From contig JAGASD010000033.1 in NCBI GenBank assembly GCA_017621885.1, positions 1-64,000 of the forward strand: a stretch of DNA of 64,000 nucleotides. The letters run 5' to 3'. Positions 51,078 through 60,682 of this stretch are shown in pieces (the first letter of the stretch is position 1; each line of letters starts with the position of its first letter). The position numbers and the translations under genes were made by a program. The notes below the pieces were generated by a model. The model ran no database searches. It was not told the DNA's origin and saw nothing but the letters and a program-made list of their open reading frames with translations. This DNA is from Clostridia bacterium (GTDB lineage Bacteria; Bacillota; Clostridia; Oscillospirales; Acutalibacteraceae).

Positions 51078-53288
51078 TTAATATACAGACGTTAACTCAC
51101 TCAATGAATACACCTTCGTTCCGGTGCCTTTATACTTTTTATAAATATCCGTATCTTCTCCCGCATAAAGCTCTGCTGAACTTGTAATACCAATATTCGC
51201 AGGGATGTTAGGGTTGCCGCGAACAATTACTTTTCTGGTTGCCCAACCAACAATATTGCCACCGATTTTTGTAACCGATGAAGGAATATCCAATATTTTC
51301 AATCTGGTAAGAGCAAAGGCATAACCATCTATAATTTCTAAACCGTCCGGCAAACCTATTTTTTCCAGACCGCTATTTTGAAAACAGTATTTCTCAATTT
51401 TTTTAATATCTACAGGAACAATAACATCGCGAATTTCAAGATGACCTTCAAATAACCGTTGACCAAGAGTAGATACACCCTTGCCGTCTATTTCAGCAGG
51501 AACATTTATAGTTTCATCTTCATACCCGAAATAATACGCTATCTTTAAAGTGCCATCTTTTAGTGGTTTGGTTTTCCAATAACTCTTTTCAACTGTATCT
51601 CCCTCAATTGAATCCAATATCACTATTTTATTTCCGATATACGTTAAAAACTCTTTATATGCACGTGGTGAAAACATAATATTCTTGTTAGGTATAATTA
51701 TTTTTTTCAATGGCTTCCAAAAAACTCCGCTCGCAATAGCTACAACTGGTTTTCCTTCCATAACAGCAGGGATTTCAATTACAGAATCATCACCTAAATA
51801 ACTTGTAATTACTATACCATCATTAACTAAATCAAGAGCGAATGTTTTCTTCCACTCTTTTATCGTTTTGTCATCAACATTTCCCGAGTTTTTCTTCTGT
51901 ACATTAAGCTTAGCTATCTGCTTTTCAGAATAATTATCAGAAATATATCTTTCAAGAGCTGATTTTAACGTTAAACTTCCTTTATCAGTTGCTTTTTCAA
52001 TATAAATACTTATCTCTTCTGGTTTCGGTGTCTTAAAAAGAGATAAAAGGTTGACAAGAGCAATATCATTGTCAGCTTTAATGCAAACATCAATAATTTG
52101 ACTTTTATATGTTTTAATCTTTTTCAAAGCGTTTTCATCATCTTTCACAATGTGGAAGTATTCACCCAACCATGAAACTAAAACATTCACATCAGCCCCC
52201 TCAGTGTAATCCGAGTGGATACATTCCCATATTTTTTCCAGAGGACTGCCTTTATAGGTTTTTATCCCCTCTTGCGGAATGACACGTGACAATGCAAAAC
52301 AATGATAAAAGATTTCACCGAACCTACCGCCAACTAATTTAGTGAGATTTGCATTTACCGCTATTGTTTTCAAGGTTTTACAATCTTTAAAAGCTGTTTT
52401 TCCAATTTCATTAAGTGAACGAGGAAGCGCTATAGATTCCAGTTTTGAACAACACTCAAATGCACTTTTACCTATCTTTGTAACTCCTTCAGGTAATTCA
52501 ATGGACGATAATTCAATACAACCACAAAACAAATAATCATCCATAATATTCAAGGCTACCGGTATTTTAACAGAGTTTAATTCCTTACAAAGATAAAATG
52601 CACCCTTACCGATTGTTTTCACGCTATCCGGTATATCAATTTTGGTAATTCCGCTACGAGAAAACGCATAATCACCTATCTTTTCAACCGAATCAGGTAT
52701 GATTACCGAAGAAATATTTCTGTATTCGAAAGCTCTCTCCCCTATTTCTTTAGCTGTATCGGGAATAACTACAACAGAATCATTGCCCCTGTACCCCTTA
52801 ACAACACCATTTACTACAACAACCTGAGTATCTTCCGCTATGTATTCCTTCCCTCTTCTCAAATACTCCTGATAACATTCAACCTGAGCTTTGGTATAGA
52901 ATCCTGCGCCTTTTGGTGCAGATGGTGATATAGCCCACCAATACTCAACACAACGTTCGTCAAATCTTTCTACATAAAAAGAAAACGAAATCTCCACCTC
53001 GGGACACAGAAAAACTTTAATTGCTACAGCTATTGCAATGGCGGTTAGTGCTTGTGTACCATCATCCATCAAGCAATTCAGGTTTTCATTTTCTAAAAAC
53101 AATTTCCACTTTGCTGTAGCTTTGTATTTATTAAGCACATTTTCAACGCCATCTAAGACATTGCAACACGGATGATAATTATTAATTGAAGCACGCTCAA
53201 CAAAGAGTCCGCTATCTGCACCCGCGTGTTTTAATGTCTCTTCATATATTTCATAAAACAACTTTTCTTTTTCTGCAAAAACATTCAT
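51078..53288 (-). CDS. Cytoplasmic BspA-type leucine-rich repeat protein
   Basis: The 736-residue protein has no signal peptide, unlike most BspA proteins. Residues ~1-150 form a helical domain shared with the fragment at 50740. Residues ~160-320 are LRR_5 repeats (VVIPDTAKEIGERAFEYRNISSVIIPDSVEKIGDYAF type), ~330-470 a helical middle, and ~490-720 more degenerate LRR_5 units (GVSTLGQRLFEGHLEIRDVIVPVDIKKIEKYCF). LRR_5 arrays bind proteins or other ligands. AAGGGGGA precedes the ATG. It is part of the minus-strand run below the WYL-like regulator. Confidence 0.88.
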   Translation of the reverse strand: MNVFAEKEKLFYEIYEETLKHAGADSGLFVERASINNYHPCCNVLDGVENVLNKYKATAKWKLFLENENLNCLMDDGTQALTAIAIAVAIKVFLCPEVEISFSFYVERFDERCVEYWWAISPSAPKGAGFYTKAQVECYQEYLRRGKEYIAEDTQVVVVNGVVKGYRGNDSVVVIPDTAKEIGERAFEYRNISSVIIPDSVEKIGDYAFSRSGITKIDIPDSVKTIGKGAFYLCKELNSVKIPVALNIMDDYLFCGCIELSSIELPEGVTKIGKSAFECCSKLESIALPRSLNEIGKTAFKDCKTLKTIAVNANLTKLVGGRFGEIFYHCFALSRVIPQEGIKTYKGSPLEKIWECIHSDYTEGADVNVLVSWLGEYFHIVKDDENALKKIKTYKSQIIDVCIKADNDIALVNLLSLFKTPKPEEISIYIEKATDKGSLTLKSALERYISDNYSEKQIAKLNVQKKNSGNVDDKTIKEWKKTFALDLVNDGIVITSYLGDDSVIEIPAVMEGKPVVAIASGVFWKPLKKIIIPNKNIMFSPRAYKEFLTYIGNKIVILDSIEGDTVEKSYWKTKPLKDGTLKIAYYFGYEDETINVPAEIDGKGVSTLGQRLFEGHLEIRDVIVPVDIKKIEKYCFQNSGLEKIGLPDGLEIIDGYAFALTRLKILDIPSSVTKIGGNIVGWATRKVIVRGNPNIPANIGITSSAELYAGEDTDIYKKYKGTGTKVYSLSELTSVY

Positions 53289-53370
53289 AAAAATCCCCCT
53301 TGTTTTCTATAGTGAAATTAGTTGAATTTATTTTCATCGTGGAGCGTAATCAATTGGTTTAAACCGATAT

Positions 53371-56352
53371 TTAATCCTCATACGGCGTATCTTTAAAGCC
53401 TTTTTGTTGAAGCTTGTCAACCATTTTATCGAGAACAGATTTCCACATTTTTCTGAACCATTTAGTATTGCCAAACCACTTTACAAGAGCAGGGCTGATT
53501 GCATAATAAAGCATTATAAACAATCTTCCGAGAAGTGAGGCTGCAAGGCTGTAATCCCTGAATCTGCGCAATGTCCAGACCTCAGGACAATCGTATGAAC
53601 CATACACAGCAGTAGCCACATAACAGCCCGATTTTTTAGGTTTATCTTCTGGTTTTTCAGCTACAGGTGGCGGTGCAGAAACAGTTCCGTTATTAGCTTT
53701 AGACTGTGATTTTACTGTAGTTGTGCTCTGCTGTGGTTGAGTATCTGGCTGCGCAGCTTGCACGGAATTTGCAGTTGCTTTTGTTACAGTTTTTGTTTCT
53801 TGTTTTTCGGGTTTCACAGAAACATCATCGTAAACTTGACCTGGCTTACATACGATAAGCTTTGCCCCAAGTTTTGTCGAAAGCTTCTCAGCGTTAACCA
53901 TTGCCTTTGAGCCTTCACAAGCATAAATCGTCTTGATTCCAGTGCATTTGGCAAATGTTGTCATAAGTAATTTCTCGACGGATTCAGCAACAAAAACATC
54001 TTGTAATGATGTACACTCAGCAAAAGAATTTTTACCAATTATTTTCACGCCGTTTTCAAATATAACGGTAACTAAACTGGTGCAATTACAGAAATTGTTC
54101 TCACCTGTATCAACAACATTCCCTGAAATAATAAGTTTCTTAATGTAATGATTCCTTGCAAAAGCTCCACTGCGGATTTTGGTCACTGTTGAAGGAACTT
54201 TATATTCTTCTGTTCTTTTTGCTACAGGATAGTAAATAAGTTCTGTGCCGTCTTTACTCAACAATACGCCATCAACAGAGCTAAATACCTCGTTATCCGC
54301 AGATACATCAACACGGGATAAGCTTCTTAATTTTTGGAATGGCAACTCACTTTGTATATCAACCTTCTTCAATGTACTTGGTAATATTAGTGATGTTACA
54401 TTGCTGATTTTCTTGTTAGAGTTGTAGAACTTACCTGAAGCAAATTGAACAACACCCTCTGGTATAGCTATATTAGATGCTGTACCACTATATTTTTTTA
54501 ACAAGCCCTTAGCATCAACTTCAAAATCTTCGTCCTCAGATACAAAACCATTTAACCAGAATTTTTCATCTAATTCAAACAGCAACGCATCAATTTTATC
54601 GCAATATCCGCCCCCCCATAACTCAATTTGCCATACTCCAAAATCCGTTTCAACACCTTTTAGACTAAGCAAATAATTATTCCACAATCCCATTATACGT
54701 TCAGCACTATACTGAGTAGTATTCGTTTCCCACCAATCAACATTAGGATATAATACATCTTCCGGGACATCAGAAATATCAGAACCCATAATCTCTTTCA
54801 CTCTTCTGACAAATGTTTCAAAGTCATTTTCTCTGTATTTAGGATAAGGTTTGCCCTGCTCTAACAGTTCTGCAAAATCTTTAGGGAAAATATTATTAGG
54901 TTTAAATTCAATTGGTATGTACTTACCACGTTTGGTAGCTTCATCGATTTCCGCCTGTTCGCGTTGTCTTGCCTCTTCTGCAAGAGCCTGGGTTTGTTCA
55001 AGTATAGAATCAAGAGATGCGGATATATCACTAAGAGCATCCACTATTTCAGCCTTAGCTTTTTCTGCGGCAACAGGGTCGAAATCGTCGTCATCGAAAT
55101 CATCAACAGAATCTACCGGTATAGAAACTTTTTTTGGTTTTGCATCAATCTTGTAATCAACACCATGGGATTTACAATATTCCTCTGCATATGAACCAGC
55201 GGGGCAATGAATTGTAAGTTTATCGCAACCACCAAAAGGTGTTTCATCTGCATAGTTATCCTGTATCAGAGTAACACTGGCAGGTATATATAAATACTCC
55301 AAGTTTTTACAATTAGTAAACGCCGTAAAACCAATCAACTCTACTCCGTTAGGAATTACTATGCTTGTGAATTTACGACAATTCTTAAATGCAAACGCAT
55401 CAATTCGCTTTACACCTTTAGGAATAACAACGTTTTCAAGTTCATAACACTCGCTGAACAAACTGTCAGAAACTTCTTTTATTTTTTCGGGTAAAATAAT
55501 TTGTTGCAACTTGTGACAATCACAAAAACAATATCCACTCAATTCTTTTATAGTAGAAGGCAAAACTACTTTTTTTAGCTTGTCACAGCCTTCGAATGCA
55601 CGTCTGCCAATTGTTTTTACCCCCTCAGGGATAACAATTGACTCTATATTCATAGGGCTGAAAGTGCCGTCAGGAATTTCTGTTAAACCACTTGGAAGTT
55701 TAAGGTTTTTATCTTTTCCGATATATTTTCTTAAAACGGTACCCTCGACAATATAATCAGGATCATTAAATCCTTGCGGTGCACTCTTTGTTGTTTTAGT
55801 TTTTGCGGACGTCGTTTTTTTAGAAGAAAGCAACGTGACGGAGTTTGCTATTTCCCTTGCAAAATCAAACAATACTGAAACATCACTTTCATCAAATTCC
55901 TTTACAAAGGTACAGAAATTGAATGGCTCGATATTTGTACCTCTAACACGAATTTGAAAATCATTACCAATAAAAAGCATACATTCACAAACTATGTCTA
56001 CAAATAAATCCTTTTCGTCCTTTATTATTCTTTGTACAAAGGTACCGCTATCATCTGCTGCTCGATTATCATATTTACAATCCATAACAGTTTCAAAATT
56101 ACCGAGCAAATGAAAGTGCCTCTCAAGAGCGAAATTCAAAAGTTTTGCATAGTTACTGTTTTTACTCTTAATAACCATGGGCTTTTGAGGGTTTGATAAA
56201 TCAATTCCACCACCGAAACCTCCATCAAAAGAACAATCAACATCATATTTAACGTTTTGTGGTAATCTAAATGACCATTGGTTATTTACGTAAATAAGAT
56301 TAGGATCATTAGAATCAACGCTAATTATCTCACTTAATTTTTTCTTTGCCAT
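53371..56352 (-). CDS. Large LRR protein with C-terminal CFI-box domain
   Basis: The 993-residue protein has no signal peptide. Residues ~1-180 are a distinct alpha/beta domain, ~215-370 LRR_5 repeats (IVIPEGVKTIGRRAFEGCDKLKKV), ~420-480 a charged coiled-coil stretch (DDFDDDDFDPVAAEKAKAEI), and ~640-840 more LRR_5. A Pro/Gln/Thr-rich linker (~855-905) leads to residues 910-993, a CFI-box-type C-terminus: CYVATAVYGSYDCPEVWTLRRFRD ... GRLFIMLYYAISPALVKWF. CFI-box domains are short conserved tails of unknown function with a possible membrane-associated segment. AAGGAGTG precedes the ATG. LRR sensing joined to a CFI-box is an unusual combination. Confidence 0.88.
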   Translation of the reverse strand: MAKKKLSEIISVDSNDPNLIYVNNQWSFRLPQNVKYDVDCSFDGGFGGGIDLSNPQKPMVIKSKNSNYAKLLNFALERHFHLLGNFETVMDCKYDNRAADDSGTFVQRIIKDEKDLFVDIVCECMLFIGNDFQIRVRGTNIEPFNFCTFVKEFDESDVSVLFDFAREIANSVTLLSSKKTTSAKTKTTKSAPQGFNDPDYIVEGTVLRKYIGKDKNLKLPSGLTEIPDGTFSPMNIESIVIPEGVKTIGRRAFEGCDKLKKVVLPSTIKELSGYCFCDCHKLQQIILPEKIKEVSDSLFSECYELENVVIPKGVKRIDAFAFKNCRKFTSIVIPNGVELIGFTAFTNCKNLEYLYIPASVTLIQDNYADETPFGGCDKLTIHCPAGSYAEEYCKSHGVDYKIDAKPKKVSIPVDSVDDFDDDDFDPVAAEKAKAEIVDALSDISASLDSILEQTQALAEEARQREQAEIDEATKRGKYIPIEFKPNNIFPKDFAELLEQGKPYPKYRENDFETFVRRVKEIMGSDISDVPEDVLYPNVDWWETNTTQYSAERIMGLWNNYLLSLKGVETDFGVWQIELWGGGYCDKIDALLFELDEKFWLNGFVSEDEDFEVDAKGLLKKYSGTASNIAIPEGVVQFASGKFYNSNKKISNVTSLILPSTLKKVDIQSELPFQKLRSLSRVDVSADNEVFSSVDGVLLSKDGTELIYYPVAKRTEEYKVPSTVTKIRSGAFARNHYIKKLIISGNVVDTGENNFCNCTSLVTVIFENGVKIIGKNSFAECTSLQDVFVAESVEKLLMTTFAKCTGIKTIYACEGSKAMVNAEKLSTKLGAKLIVCKPGQVYDDVSVKPEKQETKTVTKATANSVQAAQPDTQPQQSTTTVKSQSKANNGTVSAPPPVAEKPEDKPKKSGCYVATAVYGSYDCPEVWTLRRFRDYSLAASLLGRLFIMLYYAISPALVKWFGNTKWFRKMWKSVLDKMVDKLQQKGFKDTPYED

Positions 56353-56450
56353 ACTCGCACTCCTTGTATTTTTATAAATAAATTGTTTTATCCTGCATCA
56401 CTCATTTGCAGCACATTTTTAACGCCATCAAAACAATTATACAAAGCCCA

Positions 56451-58760
56451 TTACATATTGCTGTAGCTATATTTCGAGCTTCTGAAAACTCTACCTTCAG
56501 GATATTCTTTTGAAAGCTCAAAAGCAATAAAATATGAACTGCAGTAATCGCCACGGTATTCCCATTTATCTCTTGTGAACTCAATCTCAACACTATTCTC
56601 TGGCGAACCATAAACAAAACTTGCAACAGCCAATGCAACAGGACATTCAATTCCTACAATTCCATCGAGTGAACAACCACCTAAAATAAATCTTGAACTG
56701 TTTACATCTTTGGGAGTATGAGCTGCTCTGTATTTTTCTTTATATACTTCCGCTGTTTTGGTATGGTCATCCCCCCAAGTATCATTACTTTTAGCAACAG
56801 CATCAAAGAAAGTGTAAGCATCTTCAAATTTACGGCCTTTGCTAAGTACACCTCTAATTCTTGCATCCTGACTACATATAGCGTGATTATATGTTTTATC
56901 TTTTTCAATCATGCCATTTATTTTTGACACACAAAGGTCATATAGTGCTATAGCACGTTGAAGCTTTTCTTGTGGACTTTCATGCTTATACTGATTAAAA
57001 ATGCGTATATCTTCTTTGACATCAATTTGACGCGCCAACACAAATTGAGGTGAACCAGATTCCTCTAATCGCTTAAGCGACTGTAAAAGGACATCATCTT
57101 CAGACTCCTTAATTTGTTTTATGTTAGAATACCAGGTTATAACATATTCCACATTCTTGGAAAGTGTTCTTTTAATCGATGCCCCGTGACGTTTCAAAAT
57201 TGAACTAATTCTTTTTCTGTAATCATCGTAATCAACCACTACCAGGCATCCCTTGCCCTGTAAAGAATCCAAATTTACATTTATGAAATATCGAGAATCA
57301 GCAATTATACCCGCACTTTCCAGAAATGCTTCAACACTACATCTTTTATTGAGTCGAATATAAAACTCAAAATCACTCACAACATCTTCAGAAAAGTCGC
57401 TCAGTGCGTCCTCAACAGAGGTGAAGCTTTTGCCGTTTTCAATATCTTGATACAACGAACTCATCACATCTCCGAAAAGTTCATCTCTATCAAATTCGTC
57501 AAGAAGTTCACAGTACACACCCAATTTATTAAAATTGCGAGTATCTCTATAATAATCACGTTCTCTGCCAGGAAAAATTATGTAATAAAATTCCCTTTTA
57601 CTGATACCAAAATTTTCTTTAACAGATTTCTCTGTAATAACGAATTTTTTTCCACTATTATTAAATGCAATATTCAAGTCAACAATAATTTGCTCATACA
57701 AATCATCCACATTGGGCCGGAGCAAATTGCGTTCTTTCAAGAATTCGTTTAATGAATACATTGGGTATGCGATTTTAAAATACTTCCTAAAGATTGTTTC
57801 TGAAATATCGCTATTTTTATCAAACAAATCACTCAATGACTTAGGCCGAGAATATATTGAAGTTTTACTTAAACTAACAAAAACATCATCTACATATTTT
57901 TTGGCTTCATCTGTGGATATATCTTTTGTTCCAATAAACCCCTGTTCTTTAAAGTATCTGGCAGGTGTCGTGCACAACTTTAACCTTATATAATCAAGAA
58001 TTTTCTTATCTTCAATTCCAGGATTTTCTTTTATCAATTGATCGTATGTTCTAGGAATGTTATCAGAATATTTCTCACGCAAATTTTCTACCAATTCACA
58101 AAAACCTTTTTCGATATCATCCCAATCGTTGGGGCTTTTAACACGATCTTTCTCGCATAAAATCCCAATAGAGCATAAATACTCCTTCAATCCCATACCA
58201 AAAACTTTAGGAGAGTTGTTTTGCAAAGACTTCCATCTTATATCTAAATCTTCACAATCTTTTTTCAAGTCATTTAATGATGTAAACGGTGAACCATCAG
58301 GGTACTTTTGCTTCAATAAATCGATAAATTTATTGTAGTCATTGTTTCCCGAAAAGATTTTTTCAGCAATAGTGTAGCCATATGCACGCAAAAGAGCTCG
58401 TCCACTTGGATATCCCAATTTCCTATATAAATCAGTTAAAGTTTCAGCTCTCTTTTTTTGGTCTTTTTGCAAATTGAAAACAATCTTAAATGGATACGCA
58501 GCGTCTATTTTAGATAATAATGTATCAAGCCTTGATTTGAGGTTTTCCGGTTCCTTGCCAATAGGATATAGCACACCCGACAAATCCTCGTGTGGGTCCT
58601 CTATTATTCTAATTTGCAAAATCTCTATGTATTTGTCACGGTCACCGTTTTTAACAGCTTCTTCAAGAAGTTTCTGCTCCTCTGCTGATAATATTTTTAC
58701 TCCACCATTACCGTTGTTTCCTCTGTCAATTACACCAGATTCACCTTGATAATTACTCAT
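56451..58760 (-). CDS. Large helical-repeat protein of unknown function, possible BRCT-like segment
   Basis: The 769-residue protein has no signal peptide. Residues ~80-480 contain four or five degenerate ~85-residue helical units, each ending in a pattern like EYLCSIGIL, RYFKEQGFI, NEFLKERNLL or EAFLESAGII. Residues ~490-540 (LQGKGCLVVVDYDDYRKRISSILKRHGASIKRTLSKNVEYVIT) look somewhat BRCT-like. The C-terminal ~90 residues (PVALAVASFVYGSPENSVEIEFTRDKWEYRGDYCSS) weakly resemble the N-terminal domain of the LRR protein at 51078 (AIAVAIKVFLCPEVEISFSFYVERF). GAAGGAG precedes the ATG. No function can be assigned. Confidence 0.75.
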   Translation of the reverse strand: MSNYQGESGVIDRGNNGNGGVKILSAEEQKLLEEAVKNGDRDKYIEILQIRIIEDPHEDLSGVLYPIGKEPENLKSRLDTLLSKIDAAYPFKIVFNLQKDQKKRAETLTDLYRKLGYPSGRALLRAYGYTIAEKIFSGNNDYNKFIDLLKQKYPDGSPFTSLNDLKKDCEDLDIRWKSLQNNSPKVFGMGLKEYLCSIGILCEKDRVKSPNDWDDIEKGFCELVENLREKYSDNIPRTYDQLIKENPGIEDKKILDYIRLKLCTTPARYFKEQGFIGTKDISTDEAKKYVDDVFVSLSKTSIYSRPKSLSDLFDKNSDISETIFRKYFKIAYPMYSLNEFLKERNLLRPNVDDLYEQIIVDLNIAFNNSGKKFVITEKSVKENFGISKREFYYIIFPGRERDYYRDTRNFNKLGVYCELLDEFDRDELFGDVMSSLYQDIENGKSFTSVEDALSDFSEDVVSDFEFYIRLNKRCSVEAFLESAGIIADSRYFINVNLDSLQGKGCLVVVDYDDYRKRISSILKRHGASIKRTLSKNVEYVITWYSNIKQIKESEDDVLLQSLKRLEESGSPQFVLARQIDVKEDIRIFNQYKHESPQEKLQRAIALYDLCVSKINGMIEKDKTYNHAICSQDARIRGVLSKGRKFEDAYTFFDAVAKSNDTWGDDHTKTAEVYKEKYRAAHTPKDVNSSRFILGGCSLDGIVGIECPVALAVASFVYGSPENSVEIEFTRDKWEYRGDYCSSYFIAFELSKEYPEGRVFRSSKYSYSNM

Positions 58761-58778
58761 ACTAATTACTCCTTCAAA

Positions 58779-58943
58779 TTATTCAAAATCTTCGTACTGA
58801 ACTTCGTCTTCACCGAAAGTGTTTTTATACATTTCAATGATTTCATCGTTGGTTTTTTGTTTTAACACACGGTCATAATAGTTTTCAAAACCTGCAGCCT
58901 CATAAAACTCAGCCAATTCACATCTCATGTCTTCAATATACAT
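58779..58943 (-). CDS. Small acidic helical protein, unknown
   Basis: The 54-residue product (MYIEDMRCELAEFYEAAGF ... NTFGEDEVQYEDFE) is strongly acidic and helical. GAGGTGATTGACT lies directly before the ATG at 58943, overlapping the end of the 541-residue gene, which argues for a real, co-translated gene. It ends 18 bases before the start of the 769-residue gene. The segment TNDEIIEMYKNTF is a pattern I have seen in short Clostridia proteins without function. Confidence 0.65.
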   Translation of the reverse strand: MYIEDMRCELAEFYEAAGFENYYDRVLKQKTNDEIIEMYKNTFGEDEVQYEDFE

Positions 58944-58954
58944 AGTCAATCACC

Positions 58955-60580
58955 TCAGCACAAATCGCAATCTTCGCAAATATCGTCAGGATTTAATGTT
59001 GTACGCTTCAAGTTTCTTTTGATTACTATTTCATCAGATAAAATATCCCCTGCTTTGGGACAATATTCGCAGATGTAATCGACGATTTCCTCATCGTTTT
59101 CAAGTTCATCAGAAATGTAATAAGCCATTTTAATATTAGTCTTTATAATATCATCACGCATAGCTTTCGGAACTGTTCGTAACAAGTCTGCTACATAAGG
59201 TGCAAGGACAAACGATTCATAAGAATCAACAAGTCTTGCAATCAACTGCGGGTCAGTATCCATAATCATTTCATATGTTGCCATTACAGCAATATCGTGT
59301 ACATCTGCGTCATTTAAAAGACCGAAGCGTCTTTTAATATGCTCTGCAAGCTTTTCGTCTTCGCAAACTTTATTTACAAAATACTTACGCAGTGTATAAA
59401 CATAATACGGATATGATTTCAAAAAATGATTGTGGTTAATTTTCCCGAAAATTTCATCAGTCAAATCCGCCCAATCTGCCATAGAAGAACTAATTATTTT
59501 TTCAAAAACATCTTTATCATTACTCCATGAAACAAGAACGTCTTCGTCAATAGAATCATCATAAACGTTCAAACCATGAGGACTGATAATACCATTCAAT
59601 TTAAGATATGCTATGTCACCCCTTGATGCACCACCGGAAAGGTGCATATGTCTACCAATTCTCCAACCACTAAGAATTGCTCTTGCCTCTTTTTCATACG
59701 GGTCATTAGCTTCAATAAATGCAATTGCCACATCTTTATTCATTTGAATTTCTATTGGGAAAGACTTAATCAAACGAGGATATCGCCTTATTAATTCAAT
59801 TACTTTAGAAATGTCAGTTTCCTTTGCAAGCTCTTCCTTATGAAGGAAATTATAAAACAAGGCACAATCTGTTGGAATAACACTTTTCTCGTCACAATCT
59901 TCAACAAAGATATTCGGAACACAAAAATCCACCTCTTCGAAAGTATCACAAAAAAGTGCATCAAGAAGCACGACTATTCCATAAACCAGATTAGAACCGT
60001 TATCATCAGAAATCGTATATTCAAAATCATATGTAAGCTGACCATTTTCAGAAACACTTAATTCGTGTTCCTCATAATTGAAACAAATGGTTATTTTTGC
60101 CCAATCGTTGTTTACAATGCAAATTTTCTGTACCAGTTTAATGAATTTCGATACATTTTGATAACAATTAAAACCTATTCTATAAGGCCAGTTATCTTCC
60201 TTAATTCTATAAAGTTCTTCTTCAAGCCAATATCCATCTTCTACGTAACCGGTCTCATCTACTACAGACATATCATAAACCCACGCATCAGAAACATCAT
60301 ACTTGGCTTCCATTTCAGATTTCTTTTCTCCAGGGTCATTAAAAAGAGCGTTCACATCATACATAGCTTTGTAGCCAGTTTCTAAAATTATGGTTCCGCA
60401 AGATGAAACATCAAGAACGTGGTCACTACCACCATTCTGAGAAAAAATCTGAAATTCTGAATCCGTAAGGAAATCATACGCTTTCTCAGGTGTAGATAAG
60501 TCAATCTGACTTGCATCTAAGCCAAGTCTTGCAGGGATTGTATCTACGATTTCTTTAATTGTCATTTTCTGTTTTTTCAT
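58955..60580 (-). CDS. Large hypothetical protein
   Basis: The 541-residue soluble, acidic protein begins MKKQKMTIKEIVDTIPARLG and ends in a Cys cluster (DDICEDCDLC) that could bind metal. The middle (IRRYPRLIKSFPIEIQMNKDVAIAFIEANDPYEKEARAIL) resembles degenerate helical repeats of the DUF4116 kind, but the match is weak. GAGGTAATTAAAA precedes the ATG. It lies between the WYL-like regulator and the small acidic gene, all in one direction. No catalytic motif is seen. Confidence 0.72.
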   Translation of the reverse strand: MKKQKMTIKEIVDTIPARLGLDASQIDLSTPEKAYDFLTDSEFQIFSQNGGSDHVLDVSSCGTIILETGYKAMYDVNALFNDPGEKKSEMEAKYDVSDAWVYDMSVVDETGYVEDGYWLEEELYRIKEDNWPYRIGFNCYQNVSKFIKLVQKICIVNNDWAKITICFNYEEHELSVSENGQLTYDFEYTISDDNGSNLVYGIVVLLDALFCDTFEEVDFCVPNIFVEDCDEKSVIPTDCALFYNFLHKEELAKETDISKVIELIRRYPRLIKSFPIEIQMNKDVAIAFIEANDPYEKEARAILSGWRIGRHMHLSGGASRGDIAYLKLNGIISPHGLNVYDDSIDEDVLVSWSNDKDVFEKIISSSMADWADLTDEIFGKINHNHFLKSYPYYVYTLRKYFVNKVCEDEKLAEHIKRRFGLLNDADVHDIAVMATYEMIMDTDPQLIARLVDSYESFVLAPYVADLLRTVPKAMRDDIIKTNIKMAYYISDELENDEEIVDYICEYCPKAGDILSDEIVIKRNLKRTTLNPDDICEDCDLC

Positions 60581-60682
60581 TTTTAATTACCTCATTTTCT
60601 TTTTATTCGGGAGTGTTCTCCCTTCGTTGTGTCTTAATTATAAAACACATAGAGAAAAAGAAATATCCTAAAAAACCGACAA

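Noticed and set aside
56402-56650. 82-codon frame overlapping the 3' end of the 769-residue gene
   Set aside because: Same strand, different frame, no ribosome site; the overlapping gene has proper composition.
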